Assembly: GCA_016866355.1 (NCBI GenBank)
Contig: VGMN01000004.1
Location: 1 to 64,000, forward strand
DNA length: 64,000 bases
Direction of reading: 5' to 3'
Source: Bacteroidota bacterium
Lineage (GTDB): Bacteria; Bacteroidota; Bacteroidia; Chitinophagales; Chitinophagaceae
Each line of letters opens with the position of its first letter. The first letter of the stretch is position 1. Shown in pieces: positions 1 through 9,715 of the stretch. The notes beneath the pieces are model-generated. The model worked only from the letters and a program-made list of their open reading frames with translations. It was not told the origin of the DNA and did not search any database. The position numbers and the translations under genes are program-made.

Positions 1-19
1 AAAATGTGGTGAGGGTAGT

Positions 20-93
20 GGAACGTACTGGACTCGAACCAGTGACCCCTACTCTGTCAAAGTAGTGCTCTAAACCAACTGAGCTAACGTTCC
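20..93 (-). tRNA. tRNA-Val (anticodon GAC)
   Basis: Reverse complement GGAACGT..CTACT TTGACAG AGTAG..CCAGTACGTTCC folds as a cloverleaf; 7-nt anticodon loop TTGACAG gives GAC. Confidence 0.93.
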
Positions 94-125
94 TATAGGG
101 GCGTAAAGGTAAGTGAAACGTAAAC

Positions 126-1379
126 TTAAACTTTCCAATCAATAATCTCATTTACCCACTCCTTTCTGAAAGGTGTTTTTATTCTGATGTAATTATCCGA
201 GTAGCCTTCCATCATCGAAGTCTTCTCCTCTTTTTCAAAAAGGACGGGTCGGGTAGTCCCACTAAATTGGTTGGCAAACTGAGCTTGCTTTTGGTAAGAG
301 AGTTGTCTTAATTTTTTATTTCGTGCTTGCCTGACAGGAACTGGCACAATTTCATTTAAGGTATCGGCCAATGTATTATCTCGCTCTGAGTAGGTAAACA
401 CATGCAAATAGGTAATCGGAAGTGATTCAAGGAAAGAATAGGTTTCTTGAAAATCGGTATCCGTTTCGCCTGGAAATCCAACAATTACATCTACGCCTAT
501 ACTGGCATGTGGCATCAACTCCTTGATCAAGGCCACTCTTTCTGCGTAAAGTTTTCTTTTGTAGCGTCTCCGCATTAGGCCAAGTATGCGATCACTTCCA
601 CTTTGAAGTGGAATATGAAAGTGAGGCATAAATCGCTGGCTGGAAGCCACAAGCTTTATGATATCGTCTGAAAGTAAATTAGGCTCTATGGAAGAGATTC
701 TGTACCTCGGTATGGAAGTTTCATTATCTAGGGCGCTAATTAATTGTAAAAAGGTTTCACCATTTTCTCCAAAGTCACCAAGATTTACGCCTGTCAGAAT
801 TATCTCTTTGGACCCTGCTGCTTCAATTTCTTTTACATTAGTTAATACATTGGCAATTTTGTCACTTCTGCTTTTTCCACGTGCCATTGGGATAGTGCAG
901 AATGAGCAATTGTAATCGCATCCGTCTTGTACTTTCAAAAAAGTACGCGTACGATGCTGCACCGACCAAGAGGCGTGAAAGTTTTCAACTGAATCAATAT
1001 CGCAGCTGCAAATTTTAGTTTCGTCCCCTTTTTTTAGCGCTTGTAAATGAGAGGCTAGCTCAAATTTTGCAGCTGCTCCCAAAACCAGATCCACACCTGG
1101 TATAGAAGCAATCTCATTCGGTTTCAATTGCGCATAGCAACCTGTAATTACCACCGCACTGGCAGGAGAGCGTCTTTGTATCCTTCTTACTAGTTGACGA
1201 CACTCTTTGTCCGCGTTATCTGTGACAGAGCAAGTATTGATCACATAATAGTCGGCCTCCTCTTCAAAGTTTTTCTGCACAAATCCCTCTTGCTCGAGAT
1301 GACGTGCAAGAGCGGAGGTCTCCGAGAAGTTCAACTTGCAACCCAGGGTGTGGAAGGCAACAGAGGGCAGTTTTTGCAT
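126..1379 (-). CDS. mtaB: tRNA N6-threonylcarbamoyladenosine (t6A37) methylthiotransferase MtaB
   Basis: HTLGCKLNFSET N-terminus and radical-SAM motif DGCDYNCSFCTIPMARGKSRS. ORF track starts at a TTG (1388); the ATG at 1379 is more likely. Confidence 0.9.
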   Translation of the reverse strand: MQKLPSVAFHTLGCKLNFSETSALARHLEQEGFVQKNFEEEADYYVINTCSVTDNADKECRQLVRRIQRRSPASAVVITGCYAQLKPNEIASIPGVDLVLGAAAKFELASHLQALKKGDETKICSCDIDSVENFHASWSVQHRTRTFLKVQDGCDYNCSFCTIPMARGKSRSDKIANVLTNVKEIEAAGSKEIILTGVNLGDFGENGETFLQLISALDNETSIPRYRISSIEPNLLSDDIIKLVASSQRFMPHFHIPLQSGSDRILGLMRRRYKRKLYAERVALIKELMPHASIGVDVIVGFPGETDTDFQETYSFLESLPITYLHVFTYSERDNTLADTLNEIVPVPVRQARNKKLRQLSYQKQAQFANQFSGTTRPVLFEKEEKTSMMEGYSDNYIRIKTPFRKEWVNEIIDWKV

Positions 1380-1443
1380 GGAATGCAAAATTACAGCTTC
1401 CTTGTGATACGGGATTGTTCAGCTAATTTTGCATCGCTGATTT

Positions 1444-2205
1444 ATGAAATACCTGCTCTATCCCTTTCGCCTTTTATATGTGGCATATACATTGCTTTTG
1501 TTTGTGATAATTATGTTTGTCTTATTGCCTTTTTTTATAATGGCTGCTTGGGGTGGTCCCATTCGTGGAGCAAATTATATCATTCGACTTTGTACAGTAT
1601 GGGCGGATAGTTGGCTATTTTTTGCCGGAATGCCACACCGAAATATTTTTGAGGTGCCACATGATTTTAAAAAGCCTTACATCTATGTGGCCAATCATCT
1701 TTCATACATCGATGCCGTTTTATTAGTAAAAACTATTCGAAAGAATTTTAGGCCTTTGGGACGTGCGGAAACAGCCAGTATTCCAATTTTCGGCTTTATT
1801 TACAAACATGCAATTGTCACGGTTAATCGAAGTGATCCAAAGAATAGGGCTGCCAGCGTATCCAGGTTGAAGGCATTACTCAGAAAGGGTATTTCCGTTT
1901 TTGTGTTCCCCGAAGGGACTTTTAATATGACTTCTGCTCCACTGAAATCTTTCTATGATGGTGCTTTTCGGATTGCAATTGAAACCGGCACCCCTATAAA
2001 GCCCTTACTATTTTTAGATGGGTACCATCGTATGCATTACAGCCATCCCACTTCAATAAAGCCGGGGCGTAGCCGAGCTATATTTTTAGAAGAAGTCAAG
2101 GTGGATGGCTACACCTTGGAGCAAATTCCGTTACTAAAAGAACGTGTACAGGAGATAATGGAGCAGAAGTTAAGAGCTTATAATGCAGCTTGGATTCGTA
2201 ACTAA
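1444..2205 (+). CDS. 1-acyl-sn-glycerol-3-phosphate acyltransferase (PlsC family)
   Basis: N-terminal TM segment, NHLSYIDA (NHxxxxD-like) and FPEGTF motifs. Confidence 0.88.
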   Translation: MKYLLYPFRLLYVAYTLLLFVIIMFVLLPFFIMAAWGGPIRGANYIIRLCTVWADSWLFFAGMPHRNIFEVPHDFKKPYIYVANHLSYIDAVLLVKTIRKNFRPLGRAETASIPIFGFIYKHAIVTVNRSDPKNRAASVSRLKALLRKGISVFVFPEGTFNMTSAPLKSFYDGAFRIAIETGTPIKPLLFLDGYHRMHYSHPTSIKPGRSRAIFLEEVKVDGYTLEQIPLLKERVQEIMEQKLRAYNAAWIRN

Positions 2206-2241
2206 TGGCCACCTGACCATTATGTGGTAAATTAGAGGCAG

Positions 2242-4698
2242 ATGTCGCCTACATTTCTTTTTGCAGATGTATTAGTTCCCGTTGCTTTGCCAGTTACATA
2301 TACTTGGATTGTGCCTGCTGATTTACAATCTACAGTTCAGGTCGGAAGTAGAGTTGAAGTTAGCTTGGGTAAGAAAAAGCGCTACACGGGCCTTGTGGTT
2401 CAATTACACAACACGGCTAACACCAGCCATCGATTAAAATCTATTTTACAGGTTCTAGATAATAAGCCATTGGTGAGTGAGCAACAAATTCAACTATGGC
2501 AATGGTTAGCAAATTACTACTTGTGTACTGAGGGAGAGGTTATGGCAGCTGCACTTCCTGCACATTTTAGATTAAGTAGTGACACCACACTTTTGTATAA
2601 TACAACAGCGGGCGATGATTTTTCTCAGCTAAATGATGATGAATATTTGGTGGCAGAGGCCTTATACTTACAAAAGAAATTGCAACTTGAACAGGTGCAG
2701 GCACTTGTTGGAAAAAGAAATGTAGAGCCAATTATTCAGCAATTGCTGCTTAAAAATATTTGTGAATTGGAAGAGTCGCTTACCCAAAAATATAAACCAC
2801 GAGTTGCAACATTTTTGAATTTATCTTCTACCTATGCAGATCCCAGTCAATGGGAGCGCTTAATAAGTTCACTTAAGCAGGCGCCTCGTCAACAAGCGTT
2901 ATTACAGCTTTTTCTGGACCAGTATACAAATCATTCGTCTGTTAAAGTACAGGAATTATTACTTGACGCAAAAGCAAGCCCAGCCGTTTTAAAAGGATTA
3001 GTAGATCGAGGTATTTTGGTCCAAGAGAAAAAGGTTATTGATCGAATTACAATTCCTGACCACCTCATAAACATAGATTTTACCCTTTCGCTTCCTCAGC
3101 AAAAAGCGCTGAGTGACGTCAAGGGTGAATTCGAATCAAAGTCTACCGTCTTGTTGCACGGTGTAACAGCTAGTGGTAAGACCAACATTTATATTGAATT
3201 GATTGCAGCTGCACTTCGTAAGAATCAACAAGTGCTATTCTTACTTCCTGAAATAGCACTCACTACTCAAATTATTCGTAGACTTCAACATCATTTTGGA
3301 GGGCATGTGGGTGTCTATCATTCCAAGTATTCACCCAATGAGCGAGTTGAAATTTGGCATCAAGTAGCAGCCAAGCGAGTTAATGTGATCTTAGGAACAC
3401 GGTCTGCCGTTTTTTTACCATTTGTGAATCTAGGATTAATAATTTGTGATGAAGAGCATGATCCCTCTTACAAACAGCAAGAGCCCGCTCCTCGGTATCA
3501 TGCAAGGGATACCGCTTTATATCTTGGAACACTTTTTAATGCTAAAACTATTTTAGGAAGTGCTACACCTTCCATAGAGTCATACCATCACGCAACTAGT
3601 AAAAAATTTGGGTTAGTTTCCTTGCTAAAGCGTTATGGAGAAGTTGCAATGCCAGTAGTGCAGCTGATCAACATGAATGTTGTTCGTTCACAAACAAAGT
3701 CATTCTCGCTGGTTAGCCCTATTTTGGAAAAACGCATACGATATGCTTTACAGCAACACCGGCAAGTAATACTTTTTCAAAATCGAAGAGGATATACGCC
3801 TTACCAGGTTTGTAAGTCATGTGGTTGGGTACCTCAATGTTTGCATTGTGCCGTTTCCTTGACTTATCATAAGTCGGAGCAGGTGCTATGTTGTCATTAT
3901 TGTGGTGGTCGATATCAAAAAGTAACTCGTTGCGAAGGGTGTGGACAAAATAAATTTCAGGCAAGAAGTTTTGGCACAGAGCAGGTTGAAGAGCAATTGG
4001 CTGTTTTATTTCCTACTGCTCGAGTGGCCCGAATGGATCTAGATGCAATAAAAGGTAAGGATGCACACGCCAAGCTGATCAATAAATTTGAACAAGGACA
4101 GGTTGATATACTGGTGGGTACGCAAATGGTAGTGAAAGGTATTGATGTTGAAAAGATAGATTTGGTGGGTATCCTGGATGCCGATGGCTTGTTACGTTAT
4201 GCTGATTTTCGAGTAAATGAACGCGCTTTTCAATTAATGGAACAGGTAAGTGGAAGGGCAGGGCGCCGAGATACTGTCGGTGAAGTGTTGATTCAAACAG
4301 CAGATCCGAGTCATCCCTTGTTGGATAAAATCTTAGCACATAACTATATTCAATTTTATAAAGAAGAGCTATTTAGGCGCGAGGAATTTTTCTATCCACC
4401 CTTTAGCAGAATGATCCTGCTAAGTGTACGGCATAAGTCTGCTACCGTTGCGGCTCAGGCTGCCGCAGCATTAGCGCAGCAATTAGCGGTGAAATATCAA
4501 CAATATTTATTAGGCCCTTCCCCTGCGCTTATCAGCCGTATTCGTAATCAATTCCGTTTTGAGTTGTTATTGAAGCTGCCAAGAAAAAAGCATTTATTGG
4601 AACAATGCAAGCTTGATATTAGAGCGTATTCAAAAGTAGTGCAGCAAAAGAAATTATTTAGCCAAGTGGCTATTATACCTGATGTAGATCCTTATTAA
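2242..4698 (+). CDS. priA: Primosomal protein N' (PriA helicase)
   Basis: GVTASGKTNIYIE Walker A, DEEHDPSYKQ, paired Cys zinc-binding motifs CKSCGW..CLHC..CHYCGG..CEGCG. Confidence 0.95.
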   Translation: MSPTFLFADVLVPVALPVTYTWIVPADLQSTVQVGSRVEVSLGKKKRYTGLVVQLHNTANTSHRLKSILQVLDNKPLVSEQQIQLWQWLANYYLCTEGEVMAAALPAHFRLSSDTTLLYNTTAGDDFSQLNDDEYLVAEALYLQKKLQLEQVQALVGKRNVEPIIQQLLLKNICELEESLTQKYKPRVATFLNLSSTYADPSQWERLISSLKQAPRQQALLQLFLDQYTNHSSVKVQELLLDAKASPAVLKGLVDRGILVQEKKVIDRITIPDHLINIDFTLSLPQQKALSDVKGEFESKSTVLLHGVTASGKTNIYIELIAAALRKNQQVLFLLPEIALTTQIIRRLQHHFGGHVGVYHSKYSPNERVEIWHQVAAKRVNVILGTRSAVFLPFVNLGLIICDEEHDPSYKQQEPAPRYHARDTALYLGTLFNAKTILGSATPSIESYHHATSKKFGLVSLLKRYGEVAMPVVQLINMNVVRSQTKSFSLVSPILEKRIRYALQQHRQVILFQNRRGYTPYQVCKSCGWVPQCLHCAVSLTYHKSEQVLCCHYCGGRYQKVTRCEGCGQNKFQARSFGTEQVEEQLAVLFPTARVARMDLDAIKGKDAHAKLINKFEQGQVDILVGTQMVVKGIDVEKIDLVGILDADGLLRYADFRVNERAFQLMEQVSGRAGRRDTVGEVLIQTADPSHPLLDKILAHNYIQFYKEELFRREEFFYPPFSRMILLSVRHKSATVAAQAAAALAQQLAVKYQQYLLGPSPALISRIRNQFRFELLLKLPRKKHLLEQCKLDIRAYSKVVQQKKLFSQVAIIPDVDPY

Positions 4699-4702
4699 TT
4701 CA

Positions 4703-4786
4703 ATGGATTCTATTACACATATTGTTTTGGGTGCTGCAGTGGGTGAGCTGGTAGCGTGGGGGGAATATGCAATGCGTATTTTATGA
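4703..4786 (+). pseudogene. Truncated remnant resembling the N-terminus of YdjM/LexA-binding metal-dependent hydrolase-like membrane proteins
   Basis: MDSITHIVLGAAVGELVAWGEYAMRIL*; the first ~15 residues resemble the family start, then the frame ends. Confidence 0.5.
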
Positions 4787-4929
4787 AAACTAGTCTTTTT
4801 TTTGCTTGTGAGGCATCCAAACTGAAGCGCAACCCCAAAGTGGCGGAAGAATTAGCTTTTGGAGAGATCCCTATGCGCTTTTTTCAAAAAAGGGCAAGAA
4901 ATAACTTAGATTCTCGCATTTTGCCATAA
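4783..4929 (+). other. 48-aa ORF of unknown nature, overlapping the remnant by ATGA
   Basis: MKTSLFFACEASKLKRNPKVAEELAFGEIPMRFFQKRARNNLDSRILP*; intergenic, below ORF-track length. Confidence 0.3.
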
Positions 4930-4953
4930 TTTCAGTATAATAAAAAATTCTTT

Positions 4954-7900
4954 ATGCGTCGAGTTTTTTCAAAGCTTGCTTTTTTGTTAGTACTTAGTTT
5001 TTTGAGTGATTTCGCTGATGCGCAGCTCCCCAAGGACACTGCCATTCATTTTCAAAGTGGTGACTTTTTTCCAACAAAGAATTTTAAAGCACTTTCCAAT
5101 AACGATTCATCGTTACGTGCTGCTCTCCTCCAGGGTAACTATTATGTGGTGATCCAGTTTAATGAGATACCTACTGCAACCACTCGGACAATTCTTAAAA
5201 AGCAAGGGATTGAACTTATTGATTATATCCCGACTAACGCATACACGGCAATTATACCTGAGTCTATTAATTGGATACAGCTCGCATCTGCTCAAATTCG
5301 AAGTGTATTTCAGCTTGATGCCAAGCAGAAGTCAAGTCATGCTCTTTACAATTCCATTGTCCCATCCCACGCGCAATTACTCCTTGGTTTTTTTGACTTA
5401 ACTGTTATTACGTTTGACCGATTACAAGTTAATGCGATACAGCCTTATTTAGCTAATCTAGGCGCCACTCTCATAGATGAGCTTCCCGCCCATAAGACTT
5501 TTATAGTAAGAGTACCTGCCTCTCGAGTGAGGGATTTTGTGGCATTGCCGTTTATTCTTTGGGCAGATTTTATAGATGAACCTAACAAAGAGGAAAATCT
5601 TCCTGGCCGCACACAGCATCGTGTAAATGTTTTAGCTGAGGGTTCTAGAAATTTGCAAGGAGATGGGATTAACGTGGGTATTTGGGATGGGGGTGCTATT
5701 GGTTCACATCTTGATTTTTTCCCAATTGGTCGAGTAACTCAAGTTGAAAACGTAGGGTCCAGTGCCCACTCTACACATTGCGCTGGGACTATTCTTGGAA
5801 GAGGGTTGATTGACCCTTTTGCGCGCGGGATGGCGCCAAATGCGCAGCTGTTCTCTTATGATTTTAATGGAAATGTTCCAAACGAAATTGCAGCCGCCAT
5901 CCCCACTTATAATTTAGCAGTTAGTAGTCACTCTTATGGTGGGAGTGCTACTTGTGGAGTAAATGGCGCAAGTATTGCTTACTCTGGTACTAGTCGGGCA
6001 ACTGATCTTAATTTAAATAATTTTCCAACTCATCTTCATATTCACTCTGCTGGAAACTCTCAAAGTTCCTGTACGGGGGGGTGGTATACCATCACTGGTA
6101 GTGGTAAGTCTGCAAAAAATAACATACTGGTGGCTGCATTAACTTCCACTGATGCAATGACCTCATTTAGTAGTTTTGGTCCAGTACAGGACGGAAGAGT
6201 CAAGCCAGATATTTCTTCTATGGGAAACAATGTGTTCTCAACGACTACTCCAGCTAATAGCTACACTTTCATGTCTGGTACATCAATGGCAACTCCAGGT
6301 GTGGCAGGTTCAGTTTCTTTGTTGGTTCAGCGTTATCGTCAATTAAATGCAAATGCAAATCCTCCTTCTGCACTGATCAAAAATGCTGTATTAAATACTG
6401 CGCAAGATCTAGGTAATACGGGGCCGGATTATAAGTTTGGTTATGGACGAATTGATGTTTTAGAGGCTGCACGTCTGCTAGAACAAAACAGGTATACCGT
6501 AAATAATATTGGAAATGGTGCCTCACGGGATATCTCAGTGACGGTGCCTGCAGGAGTTTCTCGGTTGAATGTTATGTTAGTTTGGAATGATCCTGCAGGT
6601 ACGGCCAATGCTGCTATTCCTCTTGTTAATAATCTTGATCTAACAGTTTTAAGTGGAAGCACTTCTCATCTTCCATGGGTACTGGATAAAAATAATCCAG
6701 CAAATCCTGCTACTACTGGAGTTGATGCAGTCAGCAATGTGGAGCAAGTAACTGTGAATTCACCTACGGCTGGACTCTATACGATTCGGGTGACTGGAAG
6801 TGCCATTACAACAGCTTCAAATCAGGAATATACATTAACGTGGACTATTGATCAGCCACGTTTAGAATTGACTTACCCTAACGGTGGCGAAAACTTTGCA
6901 CCAGGGACTAGTGAATTAATAACTTGGAACAATTTGGGAATTACTGGTAATCTTGCTTTAGAGTACTCCTTAAATAATGGTGCAACTTGGAACCCAATCG
7001 TAAGCTCTTTGTCTGCTTCAACTACTCGTTATAATTGGACAGTGCCGGCTGGTGTACAAACATCACAGGCGCTCATTCGAATTACTAGCGGCTCCTTTCA
7101 GGACCCAAGTGATGCTGTTTTTCACATTATGGGACCCGTAACAGGTTTTACAGGCGATGGGAACAGCTGCACAGCAGGTGAAGTCAATCTTTCTTGGAAC
7201 CCCGTGGCGGATGCATCTAGTTATGACATCATGCGGCTTGATCCAGTAACTGGACAGTATGTATTACAAGCAACAGTTGGAAATGTTGCAGGTTTTACTG
7301 TAACGGGTCTAACGCCAGGAGCTAGTACATGGTTTACGATTAGAGCAAAGAGCAGTACGGGCTCAATAAGTCGTAGGGCTAATGCCATTAATATCACTGT
7401 ATCCAGTGGGGGAGGTAATATGGGATCGCCAGGCGCTATCAGTGGTAGCACAACCATTTGTAATACGGCCACACAATATACCTACTCAATAGCACCAGTT
7501 AACGGAGCAAGTAGTTATGTGTGGACTGTTCCTGCTGGCGCAGCAATCCTAAGCGGTCAAAGTACTAACTCAATTAGTGTACTATTTACCAGTGGAAGTC
7601 AGGTTGGTGATATTGCTGTCTATGCTACTAACGGCGCTTGTCAAACACCGGCTGTTAGAATTGTTGTTGCTGTTGGAAATGCTAATTTATTAGCGCCTAT
7701 AAGTGGTGGAAATCAAGCACAGCAAATTTGTCCCGGCGCTTCAATCCCTCGTTTAACTGCCACTGCAACAGCTGCTCCTGGAAGCACAGTGATATGGTAT
7801 AGTGCTTCTACTGCAGGGGTGGTTGTGGCTGACCCATCTTTAAACACAATTGGGTCGATTACTTATTACGCTGCCAGTAAAGAAATTGCAACAGGCTGTG

Positions 7901-8898
7901 AAAGTCCAAGCAGGACTCCAGTTCAGCTACAACTAATTTCTGTTCCAGCAGCAAGTGTTTCATCAAATGGACCGCTTACTTTCTGTCAAGGTGGAAGTGT
8001 TGTGTTAACTGCTAATCCGGGCAATAGTTACCAGTGGAGCAACGGTGCCACCACTGCATCAGTTTCTATTAACAACACAGCAAGTTTAACAGTTACGGTT
8101 ACTACTGGCACCTGTGTAAGTATATCTCCAGCTGTTCAAGTAACTGTTAACCCGTTGCCAACACCAGTAGTAACGGCCTTGACGCCTACTACAATCTGTG
8201 ATGGGGATAAGGTTTTGCTGGCAGCTTCGGCTGGCACCAGTTGGGCATGGACTAATGGCGCCACTACTCAATCAATACAAGTTGGAACAGGAGGGGCATA
8301 TCAGGTTACAATAACAAATGCCTTTGGTTGCAGTAAAATTTCACCTGCAACTACAGTAATTGTTGAGCCCAATCCAGTTGTGTCAATTACTGCGTCACCC
8401 TATTTAAAAATTTATCCAGGACTTAGAACTGCTTTAAGTGCCTCAGTAACGCCAGCGGGTAGCTATGCTTATTCATGGCAATTAAATAATCAAATTTTAT
8501 CCGGAGAGTTGACTTCGCAACTTGATTCAATCGGTTTAAAACATCCAACAGGCAGTTACACTGTTACTGCGCAAAATTTGCCTCCAAAATTACCTTGTGC
8601 AAACACCAGTGCTCCACTTGTTATTGGGGACTCTGTTACAGCTCGTTTATTTGTTTACCCCAGTCCTACGCAAGGTCAATTTAGGGTTTCATATTATAGT
8701 GGGGCTACAAATCAATTCAGCTTATCTATATTTGACGCTAAAGGAGCTGTAGTATTTAGAAAAATGTATGCCATTACAAATCGATATCAACTCTTAGATG
8801 TTGATTTGCGTACAGCCGCTAACGGAGTATATCTAATTCGTTTGACAGATAATTCAAATCGAACGTTGGCAACGGGTAAAGTTGTGGTAGCACATTAA
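4954..8898 (+). CDS. Secreted S8 (subtilisin-like) serine protease with fibronectin/Ig-like repeats and T9SS C-terminal sorting domain
   Basis: Signal peptide; catalytic motifs GIWDGG (Asp), HSTHCAGTI (His), GTSMATP (Ser); C-terminal LFVYPSPTQGQF..VYLIRL T9SS type-A-like domain. Confidence 0.92.
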   Translation: MRRVFSKLAFLLVLSFLSDFADAQLPKDTAIHFQSGDFFPTKNFKALSNNDSSLRAALLQGNYYVVIQFNEIPTATTRTILKKQGIELIDYIPTNAYTAIIPESINWIQLASAQIRSVFQLDAKQKSSHALYNSIVPSHAQLLLGFFDLTVITFDRLQVNAIQPYLANLGATLIDELPAHKTFIVRVPASRVRDFVALPFILWADFIDEPNKEENLPGRTQHRVNVLAEGSRNLQGDGINVGIWDGGAIGSHLDFFPIGRVTQVENVGSSAHSTHCAGTILGRGLIDPFARGMAPNAQLFSYDFNGNVPNEIAAAIPTYNLAVSSHSYGGSATCGVNGASIAYSGTSRATDLNLNNFPTHLHIHSAGNSQSSCTGGWYTITGSGKSAKNNILVAALTSTDAMTSFSSFGPVQDGRVKPDISSMGNNVFSTTTPANSYTFMSGTSMATPGVAGSVSLLVQRYRQLNANANPPSALIKNAVLNTAQDLGNTGPDYKFGYGRIDVLEAARLLEQNRYTVNNIGNGASRDISVTVPAGVSRLNVMLVWNDPAGTANAAIPLVNNLDLTVLSGSTSHLPWVLDKNNPANPATTGVDAVSNVEQVTVNSPTAGLYTIRVTGSAITTASNQEYTLTWTIDQPRLELTYPNGGENFAPGTSELITWNNLGITGNLALEYSLNNGATWNPIVSSLSASTTRYNWTVPAGVQTSQALIRITSGSFQDPSDAVFHIMGPVTGFTGDGNSCTAGEVNLSWNPVADASSYDIMRLDPVTGQYVLQATVGNVAGFTVTGLTPGASTWFTIRAKSSTGSISRRANAINITVSSGGGNMGSPGAISGSTTICNTATQYTYSIAPVNGASSYVWTVPAGAAILSGQSTNSISVLFTSGSQVGDIAVYATNGACQTPAVRIVVAVGNANLLAPISGGNQAQQICPGASIPRLTATATAAPGSTVIWYSASTAGVVVADPSLNTIGSITYYAASKEIATGCESPSRTPVQLQLISVPAASVSSNGPLTFCQGGSVVLTANPGNSYQWSNGATTASVSINNTASLTVTVTTGTCVSISPAVQVTVNPLPTPVVTALTPTTICDGDKVLLAASAGTSWAWTNGATTQSIQVGTGGAYQVTITNAFGCSKISPATTVIVEPNPVVSITASPYLKIYPGLRTALSASVTPAGSYAYSWQLNNQILSGELTSQLDSIGLKHPTGSYTVTAQNLPPKLPCANTSAPLVIGDSVTARLFVYPSPTQGQFRVSYYSGATNQFSLSIFDAKGAVVFRKMYAITNRYQLLDVDLRTAANGVYLIRLTDNSNRTLATGKVVVAH

Positions 8899-8918
8899 TT
8901 AATATCAAGATTTTTAAA

Positions 8919-8969
8919 GAAGGGGTGATCAGGATCAACAAATGCCTGATTGCCCCTTCCTCATTTTTG
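8919..8969 (+). terminator. Probable intrinsic terminator of the subtilisin gene
   Basis: GAAGGGGTGATCAGG / CCTGATTGCCCCTTC: 15-bp stem including two G-U wobbles, followed by a T-rich run. Confidence 0.7.
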
Positions 8970-9002
8970 TCGACTAAGTTGACACGGTTGACAGCTATTT
9001 AT

Positions 9003-9038
9003 AAAAAACGCCCTTCCATTATATTTAGAAAGGCGTTT
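9003..9038 (-). terminator. Intrinsic terminator downstream of tRNA-Leu
   Basis: AAACGCC..GGCGTTT inverted repeat with T-run on the minus strand, immediately 3' of the tRNA. Confidence 0.65.
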
Positions 9039-9039
9039 G

Positions 9040-9123
9040 TGCCCGAGATCGGAGTCGAACCGATACATTCTTGCGAACGGCAGATTTTGAGTCTGCTGCG
9101 TCTACCAATTCCGCCACCCGGGC
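9040..9123 (-). tRNA. tRNA-Leu (anticodon CAA)
   Basis: Class II tRNA with long variable arm; acceptor GCCCGGG/CTCGGGC; loop CTCAAAA. Confidence 0.93.
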
Positions 9124-9153
9124 GGGGTTTGCAAAATTAGGGGAATTTGCTGT

Positions 9154-9660
9154 TTAACTCAAGCCTTGGCCGATTCTCTCTTGGATTCTTTGCAGATACT
9201 TGCTTTTGTAGTAATAGTCTTTGATTTTTTCAAATTCTTTGTCTGTGGTAGTGGCGGGTACTTTTCTAAGTATGTCTTTGACATCTTCATGAATTTCTAT
9301 TGTGTATTGGCTTATTTTTTCTTGCATGGAGGATAATTGGCTAGGATCTCCCTCTGTTAATAGTTCATTTAATTCCATCATCTCCATTAAAAAAGCAGGG
9401 GATAAAGTAGGATTTTCATGGCTGGTAATTTTACCTAATAGCTCTAATACGTAATGTAATGTGGATAGGGGTTCTTGAAATACCTGCCAGCCCTTATTAA
9501 CCGCGGCACTTATTTCCATCAATTTTTCCTGATCTGCTTCATTTTGATCTGTGTGAAAATCTGGATGGAATTTTCGGCTTAACGCTAAAAATTTGGGTCT
9601 GATTTTTTTTGAATCTACTTCAAATTGAAGCGGTATTTCAAACAGTTCAAAATAGTTCAT
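9154..9660 (-). CDS. hscB: Fe-S cluster assembly co-chaperone HscB (J-domain)
   Basis: MNYFELFEIPLQFEVDSKKIRPKFLALSRKFHPDF with HPD motif. The ORF-track start at 9825 runs antisense into the next gene; ATG at 9660 preferred. Confidence 0.85.
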   Translation of the reverse strand: MNYFELFEIPLQFEVDSKKIRPKFLALSRKFHPDFHTDQNEADQEKLMEISAAVNKGWQVFQEPLSTLHYVLELLGKITSHENPTLSPAFLMEMMELNELLTEGDPSQLSSMQEKISQYTIEIHEDVKDILRKVPATTTDKEFEKIKDYYYKSKYLQRIQERIGQGLS

Positions 9661-9715
9661 GCGTAAGCCCTGGAGTGGATTAAATTTGCTGATTCGGTTG
9701 TAAAGGTACACGCCT

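Noticed and set aside
658-915. ORF-track entry antisense to mtaB (also 1194..1610, 3719..3964, 12621..12989 and many similar)
   Set aside because: Fully or mostly antisense to well-supported conserved genes, with no recognisable domain; expected shadow ORFs
7221-7472. Proline/leucine-rich ORFs antisense to the T9SS proteins (also 6441..6662, 44269..44538, 46126..46338)
   Set aside because: Compositional shadow of Thr/Ser/Gly-rich coding sequence on the other strand
8925-9140. 71-aa plus-strand ORF
   Set aside because: Spans the subtilisin terminator and antisense tRNA-Leu; the translated 'EIGVEPIHSCERQILSLLRLPIPPPG' is the antisense of a tRNA
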